From Sphingobium nicotianae (GTDB taxonomy: Bacteria; Pseudomonadota; Alphaproteobacteria; Sphingomonadales; Sphingomonadaceae), in assembly GCF_018603885.1 (NCBI RefSeq), contig NZ_JAHGAW010000017.1, positions 26,143 to 90,142 of the forward strand: a stretch of DNA of 64,000 bases, given 5' to 3'. The notes below the pieces were generated by a model. It was not told the origin of the DNA. It saw only the letters and a list, made by a program, of their open reading frames with translations, and ran no database searches. Shown in pieces: positions 33,699-43,148 of the stretch (position 1 is its first letter; each line of letters opens with the position of its first letter). The position numbers and the translations under genes were made by a program.

Positions 33699-34385
33699 TC
33701 AGGCGAAGCTGACGGTCCGCTTGCGGCGGGCGGCGGCGCCGATCAGCGCGAAGCCACCGATCATCATCGCCCAGGTCGCGGGCTCCGGAACGGCGGCCGT
33801 CGCCGTGAACGGATAGCGGCCCGGATTGCCGAGGTCGGCCGGCGAGGTCGGCGCGAAGGCCGAGCCATAGGCATCGCCCACCGAGGCGTTGAGGAACTGC
33901 GCGTTGACCACCTGACCGGTCACGCCTTCCGGACGATTGCGCGAGATGCCGCGCGTCGTGCCCGAATAGGTGACGCTGTCGACCAACGTGCCGGCATTCT
34001 GCGTGGCCGAGCTGTAGATGTTGATCGTGTCATCGCTGCCGAGATTCGAGTTGCCGCCGATCGAGAAGACCCGGACGGTCGAAGCGAGGCCCCAATAGGT
34101 GCGGAACGCATCGGGCGTCATCTCGGTCAGGACGATCGATTCGTTGGCGGCAAGCGTGCCGAAGAAATTGCCGAACGAGACCGGATTGTTGGGGTTATTG
34201 TCGTTGTAGCTCCAGCCGTTGATGTCGACTGCGGTGCTGCTGATGTTGGTGAGCTCGAAAAACTCGCGGTTCCCCGAATTGGCGCCCTGATACATGAATT
34301 CGGTGATGCGGACGTCGGCCCGGGCGGTCGTCGCGCCGGCGATCGCGGCGAGCGCGATGAGGGCAGTGGACAGGATCTTGGTCAT
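33699..34385 (-). CDS. PEP-CTERM protein with lamin tail domain
   Basis: This is a 228-residue exported protein: signal peptide (residues 1-23, ending TTARAD), lamin-tail-like Ig fold (about residues 24-140: VRITEFMYQGANSGNREFFEL, DINGWSYND, IVLTEMT), and a C-terminal PEP-CTERM anchor (PEPATWAMMIGGFALIG then RRKR). Bacterial lamin-tail domains are linked to extracellular or surface-bound nucleases and adhesins, but no nuclease motif is present here. It shares the anchor type of the protein at 892-1497. Confidence 0.88.
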   Translation of the reverse strand: MTKILSTALIALAAIAGATTARADVRITEFMYQGANSGNREFFELTNISSTAVDINGWSYNDNNPNNPVSFGNFFGTLAANESIVLTEMTPDAFRTYWGLASTVRVFSIGGNSNLGSDDTINIYSSATQNAGTLVDSVTYSGTTRGISRNRPEGVTGQVVNAQFLNASVGDAYGSAFAPTSPADLGNPGRYPFTATAAVPEPATWAMMIGGFALIGAAARRKRTVSFA

Positions 34386-34504
34386 TTTGTCAGACTCCCA
34401 CTTGTCGTTAACGGAAAAGGTTAACAGTGGGCGCCTATGCGGAGAGTTTGACAGGCCGCTTACCGATTCATGACTCTTTTGCGCCGCGGCGCGCCTCGGC
34501 CGGT

Positions 34505-35476
34505 TCAGAATGTTTCGGCTATTTCCATGAGCTTGCTCAGTCGCCGCGGGGCGACGGCGCGCCAGCTCTTGGCGAGCCAGTCGCTGACATGATCCCAGTC
34601 GACACCCGGCCGGTCGAGCTTGAGCGCGATCCAGCCAGCCGCGCCATAATAAGCCGGGCGATAATAGATGTCCGGCTCGGCATCGATGAGCGCGGTCATC
34701 TCGTCCGGCCCCGAGGTCTTGACCAGCAGGGCGACGGCATCCTCGCCATGATGATTGACCGAGACATAGGCGAAGAATTTGCCGCTCTTCTCGCCGCCGA
34801 CCCGCCAGCCCAGGCTGCCGTGGGATGAGCGGGCATCCGTCTCGGGCAAGGCGAGCGCGAGTTCGCCGACCCTGGCGATGATCCAGTCCGCATCCATTTC
34901 CCGCCCGACATAGTCGGCGAGCATGCGCGGATAGAGCTGATATTCGGCATAGAGCACGCGCTGGGCGAGCGTCTCGGGTGTGTCACCGGATAGGATCGCG
35001 ACCGGGATCTGGCCGAGCACGGGTCCGGCATCCAGCTCTGGCGTCACGATATGCACCGTGCAGCCGCCGTGGCTGTCGCCGGCGTCGATCGCGCGCTGGT
35101 GCGTGTCGAGGCCGGGATATTTGGGCAGCAGCGAGGGGTGGGTGTTGAGCATCCGGCCGGTCCATTGCGCGACAAAGCCCGGCGAGAAGATGCGCATATA
35201 GCCGCACAGCGCGACATAGTCGGCGCCGGACCGCTCGATCTGCTCCTGCATGACCGCGTCATGCGCCTCGCGCGTCAGCCCCTTGTGGCTGTGCGCGAAG
35301 GTCGGGATGCCCTCTGCGGCCGCGACCTGAAGACCCCGCGCATCCGGCTTGTTGGAGAGGACAAGCACGATCTCATAGGGACAATCGGGCAGGCGCGAGG
35401 CGAACAGCAGCGAGGCCATGGTCGTGCCCGTGCCGGACAGCATGACGGCGACTTTGGCTTTTCCTGACTTGTTCAT
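34505..35476 (-). CDS. purN: phosphoribosylglycinamide formyltransferase fused to a YjbR/MmcQ domain
   Basis: The 323-residue protein has two parts. Residues 1 to about 205 are GAR transformylase, which moves a formyl group from 10-formyl-THF to GAR in purine synthesis: VAVMLSGTGTT, VLSNKPDA, GYMRIFSPGF, the catalytic NTHPSLLPKYPG, and GGCTVHIVTPELDAGPVLGQ. Residues about 208-320 match the small YjbR/DUF419 fold (LALALPETDARSSHGSLGWRV split, FFAYV, PDIYYRPAYYGAAGWIALKLD split). PurN alone is normally about 200 residues. The start overlaps the end of the GNAT gene by 4 bp, so it belongs to the purM operon. Confidence 0.92.
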   Translation of the reverse strand: MNKSGKAKVAVMLSGTGTTMASLLFASRLPDCPYEIVLVLSNKPDARGLQVAAAEGIPTFAHSHKGLTREAHDAVMQEQIERSGADYVALCGYMRIFSPGFVAQWTGRMLNTHPSLLPKYPGLDTHQRAIDAGDSHGGCTVHIVTPELDAGPVLGQIPVAILSGDTPETLAQRVLYAEYQLYPRMLADYVGREMDADWIIARVGELALALPETDARSSHGSLGWRVGGEKSGKFFAYVSVNHHGEDAVALLVKTSGPDEMTALIDAEPDIYYRPAYYGAAGWIALKLDRPGVDWDHVSDWLAKSWRAVAPRRLSKLMEIAETF

Positions 35477-36060
35477 GCTTCGCCTCGTTCAAGTCTTTTC
35501 GTCCAGATCAACTGCGTCTCGTCCGGATGCTCCGGATAGGCATCCTCGTTTGCCCGGATCAGGCGAAACCCGGCTCTTGCATAGCATCGGCAGGCAGCAA
35601 GGTTGATGTTTTGCGTCTCGACCCTGATTTCGTTGCAGCCATGTTGCTTGGCCCAACTCTCCGCCGTCGCGATCAGGCGCGTACCGATACCCTGTTCGCG
35701 CGCGGTGGCCAGAACGCGAAGATCCCAGATGACGGCAAGATCGTGTCTGCCCTCGAGCATATCCAAGTCTGCCGCGTCGAACGCAATAAGCGCCGATCCT
35801 ACGTTCTGCTCATCGGCTCGCGCCAGCAGCAATCCCCAATGGGAGAGATCGAAGCGCTCCACCCAGGATCCTGGCCGGTTTCCCGCAATGCCGTCATAGT
35901 CTTTGATGTAGGGCGTAGCGATTGTCCGCTCTACGAGGTCGAAGCCACCGTCGTCATTCCCGATGACATCGCAAATTCGCTCGACGCGAAAGGCGCAGGA
36001 TATTGCCGCGATGTCCGGTACAAGCGCGACGCTGACCTCCTCGATGTCGATCGATGCCAT
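35473..36060 (-). CDS. GNAT family N-acetyltransferase within the purMN operon
   Basis: This is a 195-residue acetyl-CoA-dependent acyltransferase from the ATG at 36060 (GGGGCG upstream); a GTG at 36066 is possible. The GNAT core is visible at about residues 105-170: VIWDLRVLATAREQGIGTRLI contains the acetyl-CoA loop Q/R-x-x-G-x-G/A, followed by NINLAACRCYARAGF. It resembles streptothricin or other small-molecule acetyltransferases, but the substrate is not predictable. It sits between purM (22 bp upstream) and purN (4-bp overlap), an unusual insertion. Confidence 0.85.
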   Translation of the reverse strand: MASIDIEEVSVALVPDIAAISCAFRVERICDVIGNDDGGFDLVERTIATPYIKDYDGIAGNRPGSWVERFDLSHWGLLLARADEQNVGSALIAFDAADLDMLEGRHDLAVIWDLRVLATAREQGIGTRLIATAESWAKQHGCNEIRVETQNINLAACRCYARAGFRLIRANEDAYPEHPDETQLIWTKRLERGEA

Positions 36061-36082
36061 ATCCACGCCCCGAACGGCTTCG

Positions 36083-37189
36083 TCAGCCCAGATGCGTTGC
36101 TTCCCAGGCTGCCATCGCGCTCCAGGCGTCCGCCGAGCCGCTGACGGTGCAGCCCTTGGCGCCCGCGCGAATCTCGCCGATGCGGTGGACCGTCTCGCCG
36201 GCCTCGGTCAGGGCCGCCATCGCTGCACCCACATCGCCCGGCGCGACCACCACGGCCATGCCGATCCCGCAATTGAAGGTCCGCGCCATCTCCCCCGGCT
36301 CGATATGGCCCTGCGCCTGCAGGAAGGCCATGAGGCGCGGCTGTTCCCAGAGGTCCGCCTCGATATAAGCGTGGAGATCGGCGGGCAGCACGCGCGGGAT
36401 ATTCTCCAGCAGCCCGCCGCCGGTGATGTGCGCCATGGCGTGGACCAACCCCTTGCGCACCAGCGGCAGCAGCGGCTTCACATAGATGCGCGTCGGCGCC
36501 ATCAGCGCGTCGATCAGCAGCACGTCCTGATCGAACAGGGCGGGGCGGTCCAGCTTCCAGCCCTTGTCGGCGGCGAGGCGACGCACCAGCGAATAGCCGT
36601 TCGAATGCACGCCGGAGGAGGCGAGGCCGAGAATCACGTCGCCCTCCGCCACCTTGTCGGCGGTCAGCACTTCGTCGCGCTCCACGGCGCCGACGCAGAA
36701 GCCGGCGAGGTCATAGTCGCCATCGGCATACATGCCTGGCATTTCCGCCGTCTCGCCGCCGATCAGCGCACAGCCGGCCTGCTTGCAGCCCTCCGCGATG
36801 CCGGCGATCACGCGCTCGGCGACGCCATTGTCGAGTTTCCCGGTGGCGAAATAATCCAGGAAGAAGAGCGGCTCGGCACCCTGCACGATGAGGTCGTTGG
36901 CGCACATGGCGACGAGATCGATGCCGACCGTGTCGTGCTTGCCGCTGTCGATGGCGAGCTTGAGCTTGGTGCCGACGCCGTCATTGGCAGCGACCAGCAG
37001 CGGATCCTTGAAGCCCGCCGCGCGCAGATCGAAGAAGCCGCCAAAGCCGCCCAGATCCGCGTCCGCGCCCGGCCGGCGGGTCGCCTTGGCGAGCGGGGCG
37101 ATGGCGCGCACCAGCGCATTGCCGGCGGCGATGTCGACGCCGGCTTGCGCATAGGTATAGCCGGCGGGTTCGTTGTGCTTCGGGTCCAT
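36083..37189 (-). CDS. purM: phosphoribosylformylglycinamidine cyclo-ligase
   Basis: PurM makes the imidazole ring of AIR from FGAM and ATP. The 368-residue protein has the family signatures YAQAGVDI, GVGTKLKLA, DLVAMCANDLIVQGAEPLFFLDY, GGETAEMPGMY, GLASSGVHSNGYSLVR and MAHITGGGLLENIPR. It heads the unit purM-GNAT-purN. Its start is 59 bp from the divergent DUF2066 gene. Co-transcription with purN is standard for de novo purine synthesis. Confidence 0.96.
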   Translation of the reverse strand: MDPKHNEPAGYTYAQAGVDIAAGNALVRAIAPLAKATRRPGADADLGGFGGFFDLRAAGFKDPLLVAANDGVGTKLKLAIDSGKHDTVGIDLVAMCANDLIVQGAEPLFFLDYFATGKLDNGVAERVIAGIAEGCKQAGCALIGGETAEMPGMYADGDYDLAGFCVGAVERDEVLTADKVAEGDVILGLASSGVHSNGYSLVRRLAADKGWKLDRPALFDQDVLLIDALMAPTRIYVKPLLPLVRKGLVHAMAHITGGGLLENIPRVLPADLHAYIEADLWEQPRLMAFLQAQGHIEPGEMARTFNCGIGMAVVVAPGDVGAAMAALTEAGETVHRIGEIRAGAKGCTVSGSADAWSAMAAWEATHLG

Positions 37190-37248
37190 GCTGAGCGCCT
37201 TACCAAATCGCGCTTGGTTTTCCAGAACAATGCCGCCAAAAGGGCGCC

Positions 37249-38514
37249 GTGACGCTCAGCCTCCCTTCTCTGCGCCCCATTCATCTCGTTTTCGCGCTGG
37301 TGCTGGCGGCCTTCGCGGCCGTGCTCGTCGCGCAGATCGAGGGCGAGCGCGGCATCGCGCCGATCGCCTCCAATGGCGACTTCGAGGTGCGCGATATCAA
37401 GGTCGACGTCTATGGCAAGACCAGCGAGCAGGCCCGCGCAACGGGCTGGCGCCTGGCGCAGCGCCTGGGCTGGCGCGCGCTCTGGCAGCGCACGAATGGC
37501 GGACCCGGGCCGATGCTTTCAGATGGAACGCTCGACGCTTTGGTCTCCGGCATCGAGGTGCAGCAGGAGCAGATCGGCCCCAATCGCTATATCGCCACGC
37601 TCGCCATCCTGTTCGATCGCGCCCGCGCGGGACAGGCGATGGGGGTCAGCGGACAGGTAATGCGCTCGCCGCCGCTGCTGGTGATTCCCGTGCTCTGGGA
37701 TGGCGGCGTCGCCACCACTTTCGAGACGCCGACCGAGTGGCAGAAGGCCTGGGCGCTGTTCCGCACCGCGGACAGCTCGATCGATTATGTGCGCACCACC
37801 GGTGACGGAGCTGACCCGATGCTGCTGAACGCCGGCCAGCCGAGTCGCAGGGGGCGCAACTGGTGGCGTGTCCTGCTCGATCTCTATGGCGCGGCCGACG
37901 TGATCATGCCGATCGCGCGGCTTGAACGCACCTGGCCCGGCGGGCCGGTCACTGGCCATTTCGCCGCGCGGTACGGCCCCGACAATCAGCTCATCGGCAG
38001 CTTCACGCTGCAGGCGAAAAGCGCCGCCGACATTCCGAAGATGATGGCCGATGCGGTGAGCAAGATCGATGCGCTCTACAGTCAGGCGCTGATCGGCGGC
38101 CAGTTGCGACCTGATCCCTCGCTGGTGATCGAGGAGCCGCTCAACGCCGTCGAGCTGAGCAATGTGGGTGATCTCGATTCACTGATGGCGGCCCTGCCGA
38201 GCGAGGATGGTGGCGCGCCGGTCGGCGGCGGGGCGATCACGATCCAGTTCGAAACGCCCACGGCCGCGTCGGTCGGCGAAGCGGAAGCGCTGATGCGCGC
38301 GATTCCGGGGGTTCGCAGCGCCTCAACGAGCAGCCTCGCGCTTGGCGGCATGTCGGTCATGCAGGTGGGCTTCGACGCGGCGCCGGAACAATTGCGCACA
38401 GCTTTGGAAGCGCGCGGCTTCACTGTCACCGGATCGGGTACGGCCCTGCGGATCGTCAAACGTGCCGCGCCGCCTGCGCCCTCGCCGACGCCGGGGGGAA
38501 GCGGGGCGCGATGA
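37249..38514 (+). CDS. DUF2066 domain-containing exported protein
   Basis: This is a 421-residue protein with a GTG start at 37249. A signal or anchor helix spans residues 10-28 (IHLVFALVLAAFAAVLVAQ). The DUF2066 region (about residues 40-300: DIKVDVYGKTSEQARATGWRLAQRLGW, VSGIEVQQEQIGPNRYIATLAILFD) is followed by a heavy-metal-associated-like ferredoxin fold (about residues 325-395) and a Pro-rich end. The function is unknown. It overlaps hdaA by 4 bp (ATGA), a conserved neighbourhood in sphingomonads as far as I recall. Confidence 0.82.
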   Translation: MTLSLPSLRPIHLVFALVLAAFAAVLVAQIEGERGIAPIASNGDFEVRDIKVDVYGKTSEQARATGWRLAQRLGWRALWQRTNGGPGPMLSDGTLDALVSGIEVQQEQIGPNRYIATLAILFDRARAGQAMGVSGQVMRSPPLLVIPVLWDGGVATTFETPTEWQKAWALFRTADSSIDYVRTTGDGADPMLLNAGQPSRRGRNWWRVLLDLYGAADVIMPIARLERTWPGGPVTGHFAARYGPDNQLIGSFTLQAKSAADIPKMMADAVSKIDALYSQALIGGQLRPDPSLVIEEPLNAVELSNVGDLDSLMAALPSEDGGAPVGGGAITIQFETPTAASVGEAEALMRAIPGVRSASTSSLALGGMSVMQVGFDAAPEQLRTALEARGFTVTGSGTALRIVKRAAPPAPSPTPGGSGAR

Positions 38515-39125
38515 GCCAGTTGCCGCTGCCCATGGCATGGTCGCGGCGCGGTGGACAGGAATTGCTGATCCACGGCGCGAATGCCGCGGCGATCGCTTTC
38601 CTGCGGGACCGGCTCTCCTGGCCTTCGCATTGCACCGTGCTGGTCGGTCCGCCCAAGTCCGGCCGGACGCTGATAGGCGAGCATTTCGCGGCGGAGGCCG
38701 GTGCGACCATCGTCGATGATGCCGATCGCGCGGACGAGGAGCGCCTCTTCCATCTCTGGAACGAAGTCAGGGACAGCGCCGGCGTCCTGCTCCTGATCGC
38801 GACAGAGCCGCCGCCGGTCTGGCGTATTGCGTTGCCCGATCTGCGCACGCGTCTCGCCACCGCCCATGTCGCGCGGATCAATCCGCCGGATGAGGCGATC
38901 GCAGCGGCCTTGATCGCGCATGGCCTTGAGTTGGCCGGTTCCGCTTTCGCGCCGGATGTGCCGGAATATCTCGCTCGCCGCACCCCGCGCTGCTATGAGG
39001 ATATCGATGCCGTCGTGACGCGGCTCAACACACTGTCGCTGGCGTCGGGCGGGAAACTGTCGATAGCATCGGCGCGGCAAGCGCTCTGTAACAAAGACGA
39101 CCTAGACGAGGCGCAAGGCCATTAG
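38511..39125 (+). CDS. hdaA: DnaA-related regulatory protein HdaA
   Basis: This is a 204-residue protein with the AAA+ domain of DnaA but no DNA-binding domain. In alphaproteobacteria HdaA works with the DNA clamp to stimulate ATP hydrolysis by DnaA and prevent re-initiation. It opens with QLPLPM, which matches the clamp-binding motif at the N-terminus of Hda proteins. The nucleotide loop is GPPKSGRT, with Arg in place of the usual Lys, as in Hda. IVDDADRADEE is the Walker B-like segment. It starts within the end of the DUF2066 gene. Confidence 0.87.
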   Translation: MSQLPLPMAWSRRGGQELLIHGANAAAIAFLRDRLSWPSHCTVLVGPPKSGRTLIGEHFAAEAGATIVDDADRADEERLFHLWNEVRDSAGVLLLIATEPPPVWRIALPDLRTRLATAHVARINPPDEAIAAALIAHGLELAGSAFAPDVPEYLARRTPRCYEDIDAVVTRLNTLSLASGGKLSIASARQALCNKDDLDEAQGH

Positions 39126-39159
39126 CTTGGCCGGGGACCATCACGGTGCAAGGGAACGA

Positions 39160-41316
39160 ATGAGCGTGGCCGAAGCCGATCTGAGCCAGACGATGTCCGA
39201 GGCGGGCGCCGCCAATGAGGCGCGCTATTTCAACCGCGAGCTCTCCTGGCTCAATTTCAACCAGCGCGTTCTGGAGGAAGCCCGCAATCCGGCCCATCCG
39301 CTGCTCGAGCGACTCCGCTTTCTGTCCATCTCGGGCAACAATCTCGATGAATTTTTCATGGTCCGCGTCGCGGGCCTCAAGGGTCAGCAGCTTCAGGGCG
39401 TCGACCTGCGCTCGGTCGACGGGTTGACTCCCGCGCAGCAGCTCGATGCGCTGGAGGAGCGAGTCGATGCGCTAATGGGCGCGCAGCAGTCCGTCTGGCA
39501 TGAGGTTCGCGAACAGCTCAAGCGCGCGAGCATCACCGTTCTGGGGCTCGATGCGGTCGACGCCAAGGCCGAGGCCTGGCTGCGCGCGCATTTCATGGAG
39601 CAGGTCTTCCCGATCCTGACGCCCCAGGCGCTCGATCCCGCGCATCCCTTTCCCTTCATTCCCAACAAGGGCCTCAGCCTCTTCTTCGATCTGGTGCGCG
39701 AATCGGACAAGGAGGCGCTGCAGGAGCTGGTCATTCTGCCCGCGACCTTGCCGCGCTTCATCCGCGTACCGGGCAAGGCCGCGCGCTACATTGCGATCGA
39801 GACGCTGGTCCGCCGCTACTGCGGGTTGCTTTTTCCGGGCTTCTTCGTGCGCGACAGCGGCCTCTTCCGCATCCTGCGCGACAGCGACATCGAAATTGAG
39901 GAAGAGGCCGAGGATCTCGTCCGCTATTATCGCAGCGCCATCAAGCAGCGCCGCCGCGGCCGCATCATCCGCATGGAGATCGAGAGCGGTGTGGCTCAGG
40001 CGGTCGAGGACAAGCTTCAGGACATGATGCAGGGCCATGAGGCCATGGTCGTCGACATTGACGGTTTCATGGGCATCGGCGATCTCGACCGGCTGGTCGA
40101 GGAGGATCGGCCGGATCTCAAGTTCACCGCTTATGCCCCGCGCTTCCCGGAGCGCATTCGCGAATATGGCGGGGATTGCTTCGCCGCGATCCGCGCGAAG
40201 GACATCGTCGTCCATCACCCTTATGAGAGCTTCGACGTCGTCATCGCCTTCCTCGCGCAGGCTGCGGCGGACCCTGATGTGGTGGCGATCAAGCAGACCC
40301 TCTATCGCGCCGGCAAGCAATCGGCGATCATCCGCGCGCTGATCGACGCTGCGGAGGCCGGCAAGTCGGTGACTGCGGTGGTCGAGCTCAAGGCGCGCTT
40401 CGACGAGGAGCAGAACCTGCTCTGGGCCAGTCAGCTGGAGCGGGCCGGCGTCCAGGTCGTCTATGGCTTCATCGAGTGGAAAACCCACGCCAAGATCTCG
40501 ATGGTGGTGCGGCGCGAGGGCGACGGGTTCCGCACTTACTGCCATTTCGGCACCGGCAATTATCACCCCGTGACCGCGCGCATCTACACGGATCTCAGCT
40601 TCTTCACCGCCGATCCGCGCGCCGGGCGCGATGCCGCCGCGGTTTTCAACTATATTACCGGTTATGTTGAACCCCAGCACATGGAGCTGATCACCCTCTC
40701 ACCGCTGCACCTGCGCCAGAATCTCACCAGCCTGATCGATGCCGAGATTGAGCATGCTCGCGCCGGCCGGGCGGGAACGATCTGGGCCAAGATGAATAGT
40801 CTTGTGGATTCGGCGATCATCGAGAAGCTCTATGCCGCCAGCAATGCCGGGGTCCGTATCGAGCTCATCATTCGCGGCATCTGCTGCCTGCGGCCGGGCG
40901 TGCCGGGCATGTCGGACAATATATCGGTCAAGTCGGTGATCGGGCGTTTCCTTGAACATAGCCGCATCTGGGCCTTCGGCAACGGCAAGGCGCTGCCCAA
41001 CAATGACGCAAAAGTGTTCATCAGCTCGGCGGACTGGATGTCGCGCAATTTCGATCGCCGGGTCGAATATATGCTGCCGATCGAGAATCCGACCGTGCAT
41101 GACCAGATCCTCGATCAGGTGTTGGTCGCTAATCTACTCGACAATGAGCAGAGCTGGGCGCTGCAGAGCGACGGCAGCTACGTGCGCCTCAAGCCCGATG
41201 GACATCCCTTCAACCTGCACCATTATTTCATGACCAACCCGTCGCTCTCCGGTCGCGGCGCGGCGCGGCGCAAGGATGAGGCCGTCCCCAAGCTGTCCTT
41301 GCCCAAGCGCCGCTGA
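39160..41316 (+). CDS. ppk1: polyphosphate kinase 1
   Basis: PPK1 reversibly polymerises the gamma phosphate of ATP into inorganic polyphosphate. From the ATG at 39160 (AGGGAA upstream) the protein is 718 residues. It shows the N-terminal RYFNRELSWLNFNQRVLEEA and SGNNLDEFFMVRVAGLK segments, and the catalytic HFGTGNYHP with H462 aligned to the autophosphorylated His435 of the E. coli enzyme. The IELIIRGICCLRPG and NFDRRVEYMLPI C-terminal motifs are also present. It is followed 15 bp later by ppx, forming a synthesis and degradation pair. Confidence 0.96.
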   Translation: MSVAEADLSQTMSEAGAANEARYFNRELSWLNFNQRVLEEARNPAHPLLERLRFLSISGNNLDEFFMVRVAGLKGQQLQGVDLRSVDGLTPAQQLDALEERVDALMGAQQSVWHEVREQLKRASITVLGLDAVDAKAEAWLRAHFMEQVFPILTPQALDPAHPFPFIPNKGLSLFFDLVRESDKEALQELVILPATLPRFIRVPGKAARYIAIETLVRRYCGLLFPGFFVRDSGLFRILRDSDIEIEEEAEDLVRYYRSAIKQRRRGRIIRMEIESGVAQAVEDKLQDMMQGHEAMVVDIDGFMGIGDLDRLVEEDRPDLKFTAYAPRFPERIREYGGDCFAAIRAKDIVVHHPYESFDVVIAFLAQAAADPDVVAIKQTLYRAGKQSAIIRALIDAAEAGKSVTAVVELKARFDEEQNLLWASQLERAGVQVVYGFIEWKTHAKISMVVRREGDGFRTYCHFGTGNYHPVTARIYTDLSFFTADPRAGRDAAAVFNYITGYVEPQHMELITLSPLHLRQNLTSLIDAEIEHARAGRAGTIWAKMNSLVDSAIIEKLYAASNAGVRIELIIRGICCLRPGVPGMSDNISVKSVIGRFLEHSRIWAFGNGKALPNNDAKVFISSADWMSRNFDRRVEYMLPIENPTVHDQILDQVLVANLLDNEQSWALQSDGSYVRLKPDGHPFNLHHYFMTNPSLSGRGAARRKDEAVPKLSLPKRR

Positions 41317-41331
41317 TCGGTACGAGACCAC

Positions 41332-42843
41332 ATGACCCTGCTCGACCGTCTGGCCCGCCGCCCCATGCAGACCATGCTGCGTGGCCCGCATTTTCGCCGC
41401 ACGGCGATCATCGACATCGGCTCGAACAGTATTCGCCTTGTTGTCTATGATGGCCCGCGCCGTATTCCCTTCATCCTCTTCAACGAGAAAGTGATGGCGG
41501 GGCTCGGCGCCGACATGGGCCGCACCGGCAGAATCGGCCAACAGGCGATGGATCGTGGCCTGGCCGCGCTTGAGCGCTTCTCGCGCCTATGCGTCGAGAT
41601 GGCGATCGACCAGGTGAGCTGTGTCGCCACGGCGGCCGTACGTGATGCCAGCAATGGCGACGAATTCATCGCCCGCGCGACCGACCTCGGCCTCGACGTG
41701 CGCGTGCTGACGGGTGAGGAGGAAGGGCTTGCTTCGGCGCAAGGCCTCCTGTCCGGCATGCCCGACGCGGATGGCATCATGGGCGATCTGGGCGGGGGCA
41801 GTCTTGAGCTGGTGCGCCTGAGCGGCGGCAAGGTCGAGCGTGCAGCTTCCCTGCCGCTCGGCGTGTTCCGCATCGCCGAAATACGGCGACGCGGCAAGAA
41901 GGCACTGGGCCAGCGGCTCGACGCGCTGCTTACCCAGCATGGCATTGCGGATATTCCCACCGGCCTGCCATTCTATCTGATCGGCGGAAGCTGGCGCGCT
42001 CTGGCGCGCCTCGACATGCAACTGACCGGTTATCCGCTGCCGATCCTTCATCACTATGAGATGGCGCCCGATCGGCCGGCGGTGCTGCTGCAATGGCTCG
42101 ATCGCGCGCAAAAGAATGATCTCAAGGCCGTACCGTTCGTCAGCGGCGCGCGCATGCCCGGCCTGCCGGATGCCGCGCACCTGCTATGCACGCTGGTCGA
42201 GCGGCTCAAATCCTCGCATCTCACTGTCTCCGCATTCGGCCTGCGCGAAGGGCTGTTGTTCGAGCAATTGTCGCCCGAGGTGCAGCGTGAGGATCCCCTG
42301 CTCATCGCCGCGCGCATCGAGGGTGAGGCGCAGGGGCGCTTCGTTGGCCATGGCGATCAGATCAGCGGCTGGATCGCGCCACTCTTTCGGGACGACCCGC
42401 CGGAATGGGCCCGGATTCGCCTCACTGCTTGCCTGCTGGCCGATGTTGGCTGGCGCGCCAATCCCGAGTTCCGGGCCGAGCGCGGCCTCGAGTTCGCCCT
42501 CCACGGCAATTGGGTCGGTATCTCGGCCGGGGAGCGCGCGGCGCTTGCCCAGGCGCTGTTCGCCAATTTCGGCGGCGGCAGCACGATCGCGCCGACGCTT
42601 GAGACCTTGGCGTTGCCCGAATTTCTGCGCCGCGCCACGCAATGGGGCCTCGCCATCCGGCTGTGCCAGCGTCTCTCCGGTGGCGCGCAGGGGCCGCTCG
42701 AAGGTTCCTCGCTGGAAATCCGCGACGGCACGATTATCCTGCACCTCGACTCCACTTATGCGGGTCTTGCCGGCGAGGCGATCGACCGCCGCCTGCGCCA
42801 GCTCGGTCAGGCGATGGGGATGGGATTCCTGCTGGACGCGTGA
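41332..42843 (+). CDS. ppx: Ppx/GppA family exopolyphosphatase
   Basis: This is a 503-residue protein of the actin-like ASKHA fold that trims polyphosphate ends or the pentaphosphate of (p)ppGpp. The phosphate loops are IDIGSNSIRLVVYDG (near residue 25) and GDLGGGSLELV (near residue 147), with VATAAVRDASNGDEF and GEEEGLASAQG between them. A C-terminal HD-like helical domain follows from about residue 315. Directly downstream of ppk1, it is the natural counterpart enzyme. Confidence 0.93.
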   Translation: MTLLDRLARRPMQTMLRGPHFRRTAIIDIGSNSIRLVVYDGPRRIPFILFNEKVMAGLGADMGRTGRIGQQAMDRGLAALERFSRLCVEMAIDQVSCVATAAVRDASNGDEFIARATDLGLDVRVLTGEEEGLASAQGLLSGMPDADGIMGDLGGGSLELVRLSGGKVERAASLPLGVFRIAEIRRRGKKALGQRLDALLTQHGIADIPTGLPFYLIGGSWRALARLDMQLTGYPLPILHHYEMAPDRPAVLLQWLDRAQKNDLKAVPFVSGARMPGLPDAAHLLCTLVERLKSSHLTVSAFGLREGLLFEQLSPEVQREDPLLIAARIEGEAQGRFVGHGDQISGWIAPLFRDDPPEWARIRLTACLLADVGWRANPEFRAERGLEFALHGNWVGISAGERAALAQALFANFGGGSTIAPTLETLALPEFLRRATQWGLAIRLCQRLSGGAQGPLEGSSLEIRDGTIILHLDSTYAGLAGEAIDRRLRQLGQAMGMGFLLDA

Positions 42844-42847
42844 GCGC

Positions 42848-43144
42848 TCAGCCGCAGCTGGCGCGCGTCACCAGCATCTGATCGTCATAGCTGATCGTGA
42901 GGCGGTCCTCGCGATAATCCATCGTCATCGCGCTGCCGGGCGGCCCCCAGCGCAGAGTCTTCGCGCCGGACCTGGCGAGAAGCTCGGCGCCGAGTTCGCT
43001 GCTGGCCTTGCGACCCACATAGGCATCCAGCCCTTCGGGCGTACATTTTCCGGCGTTCGGGCTCGGTGTCGCCGGCCCTTGGGTCGTGGTGGTCGCGCAG
43101 GCCGTCAGGCCCAGCAGGGCAGGGAGAACCGAGAAAAAGCGCAT
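42848..43144 (-). CDS. I78-family peptidase inhibitor, lipoprotein
   Basis: This is a 98-residue protein with a lipoprotein signal (lipobox LTAC, Cys16), so it is probably lipid-anchored to the envelope. The I78 inhibitor pattern CTPEGLDAYVGRKASSELGAEL leads to the inhibitory loop (LRWGPPGSAMTMDY) and the closing DRLTISYDDQMLVTRASCG. Relatives inhibit subtilisin-like serine proteases. It lies 4 bp beyond the rnd stop on the same strand, so it may be co-transcribed with rnd. Confidence 0.85.
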   Translation of the reverse strand: MRFFSVLPALLGLTACATTTTQGPATPSPNAGKCTPEGLDAYVGRKASSELGAELLARSGAKTLRWGPPGSAMTMDYREDRLTISYDDQMLVTRASCG

Positions 43145-43148
43145 CGTC

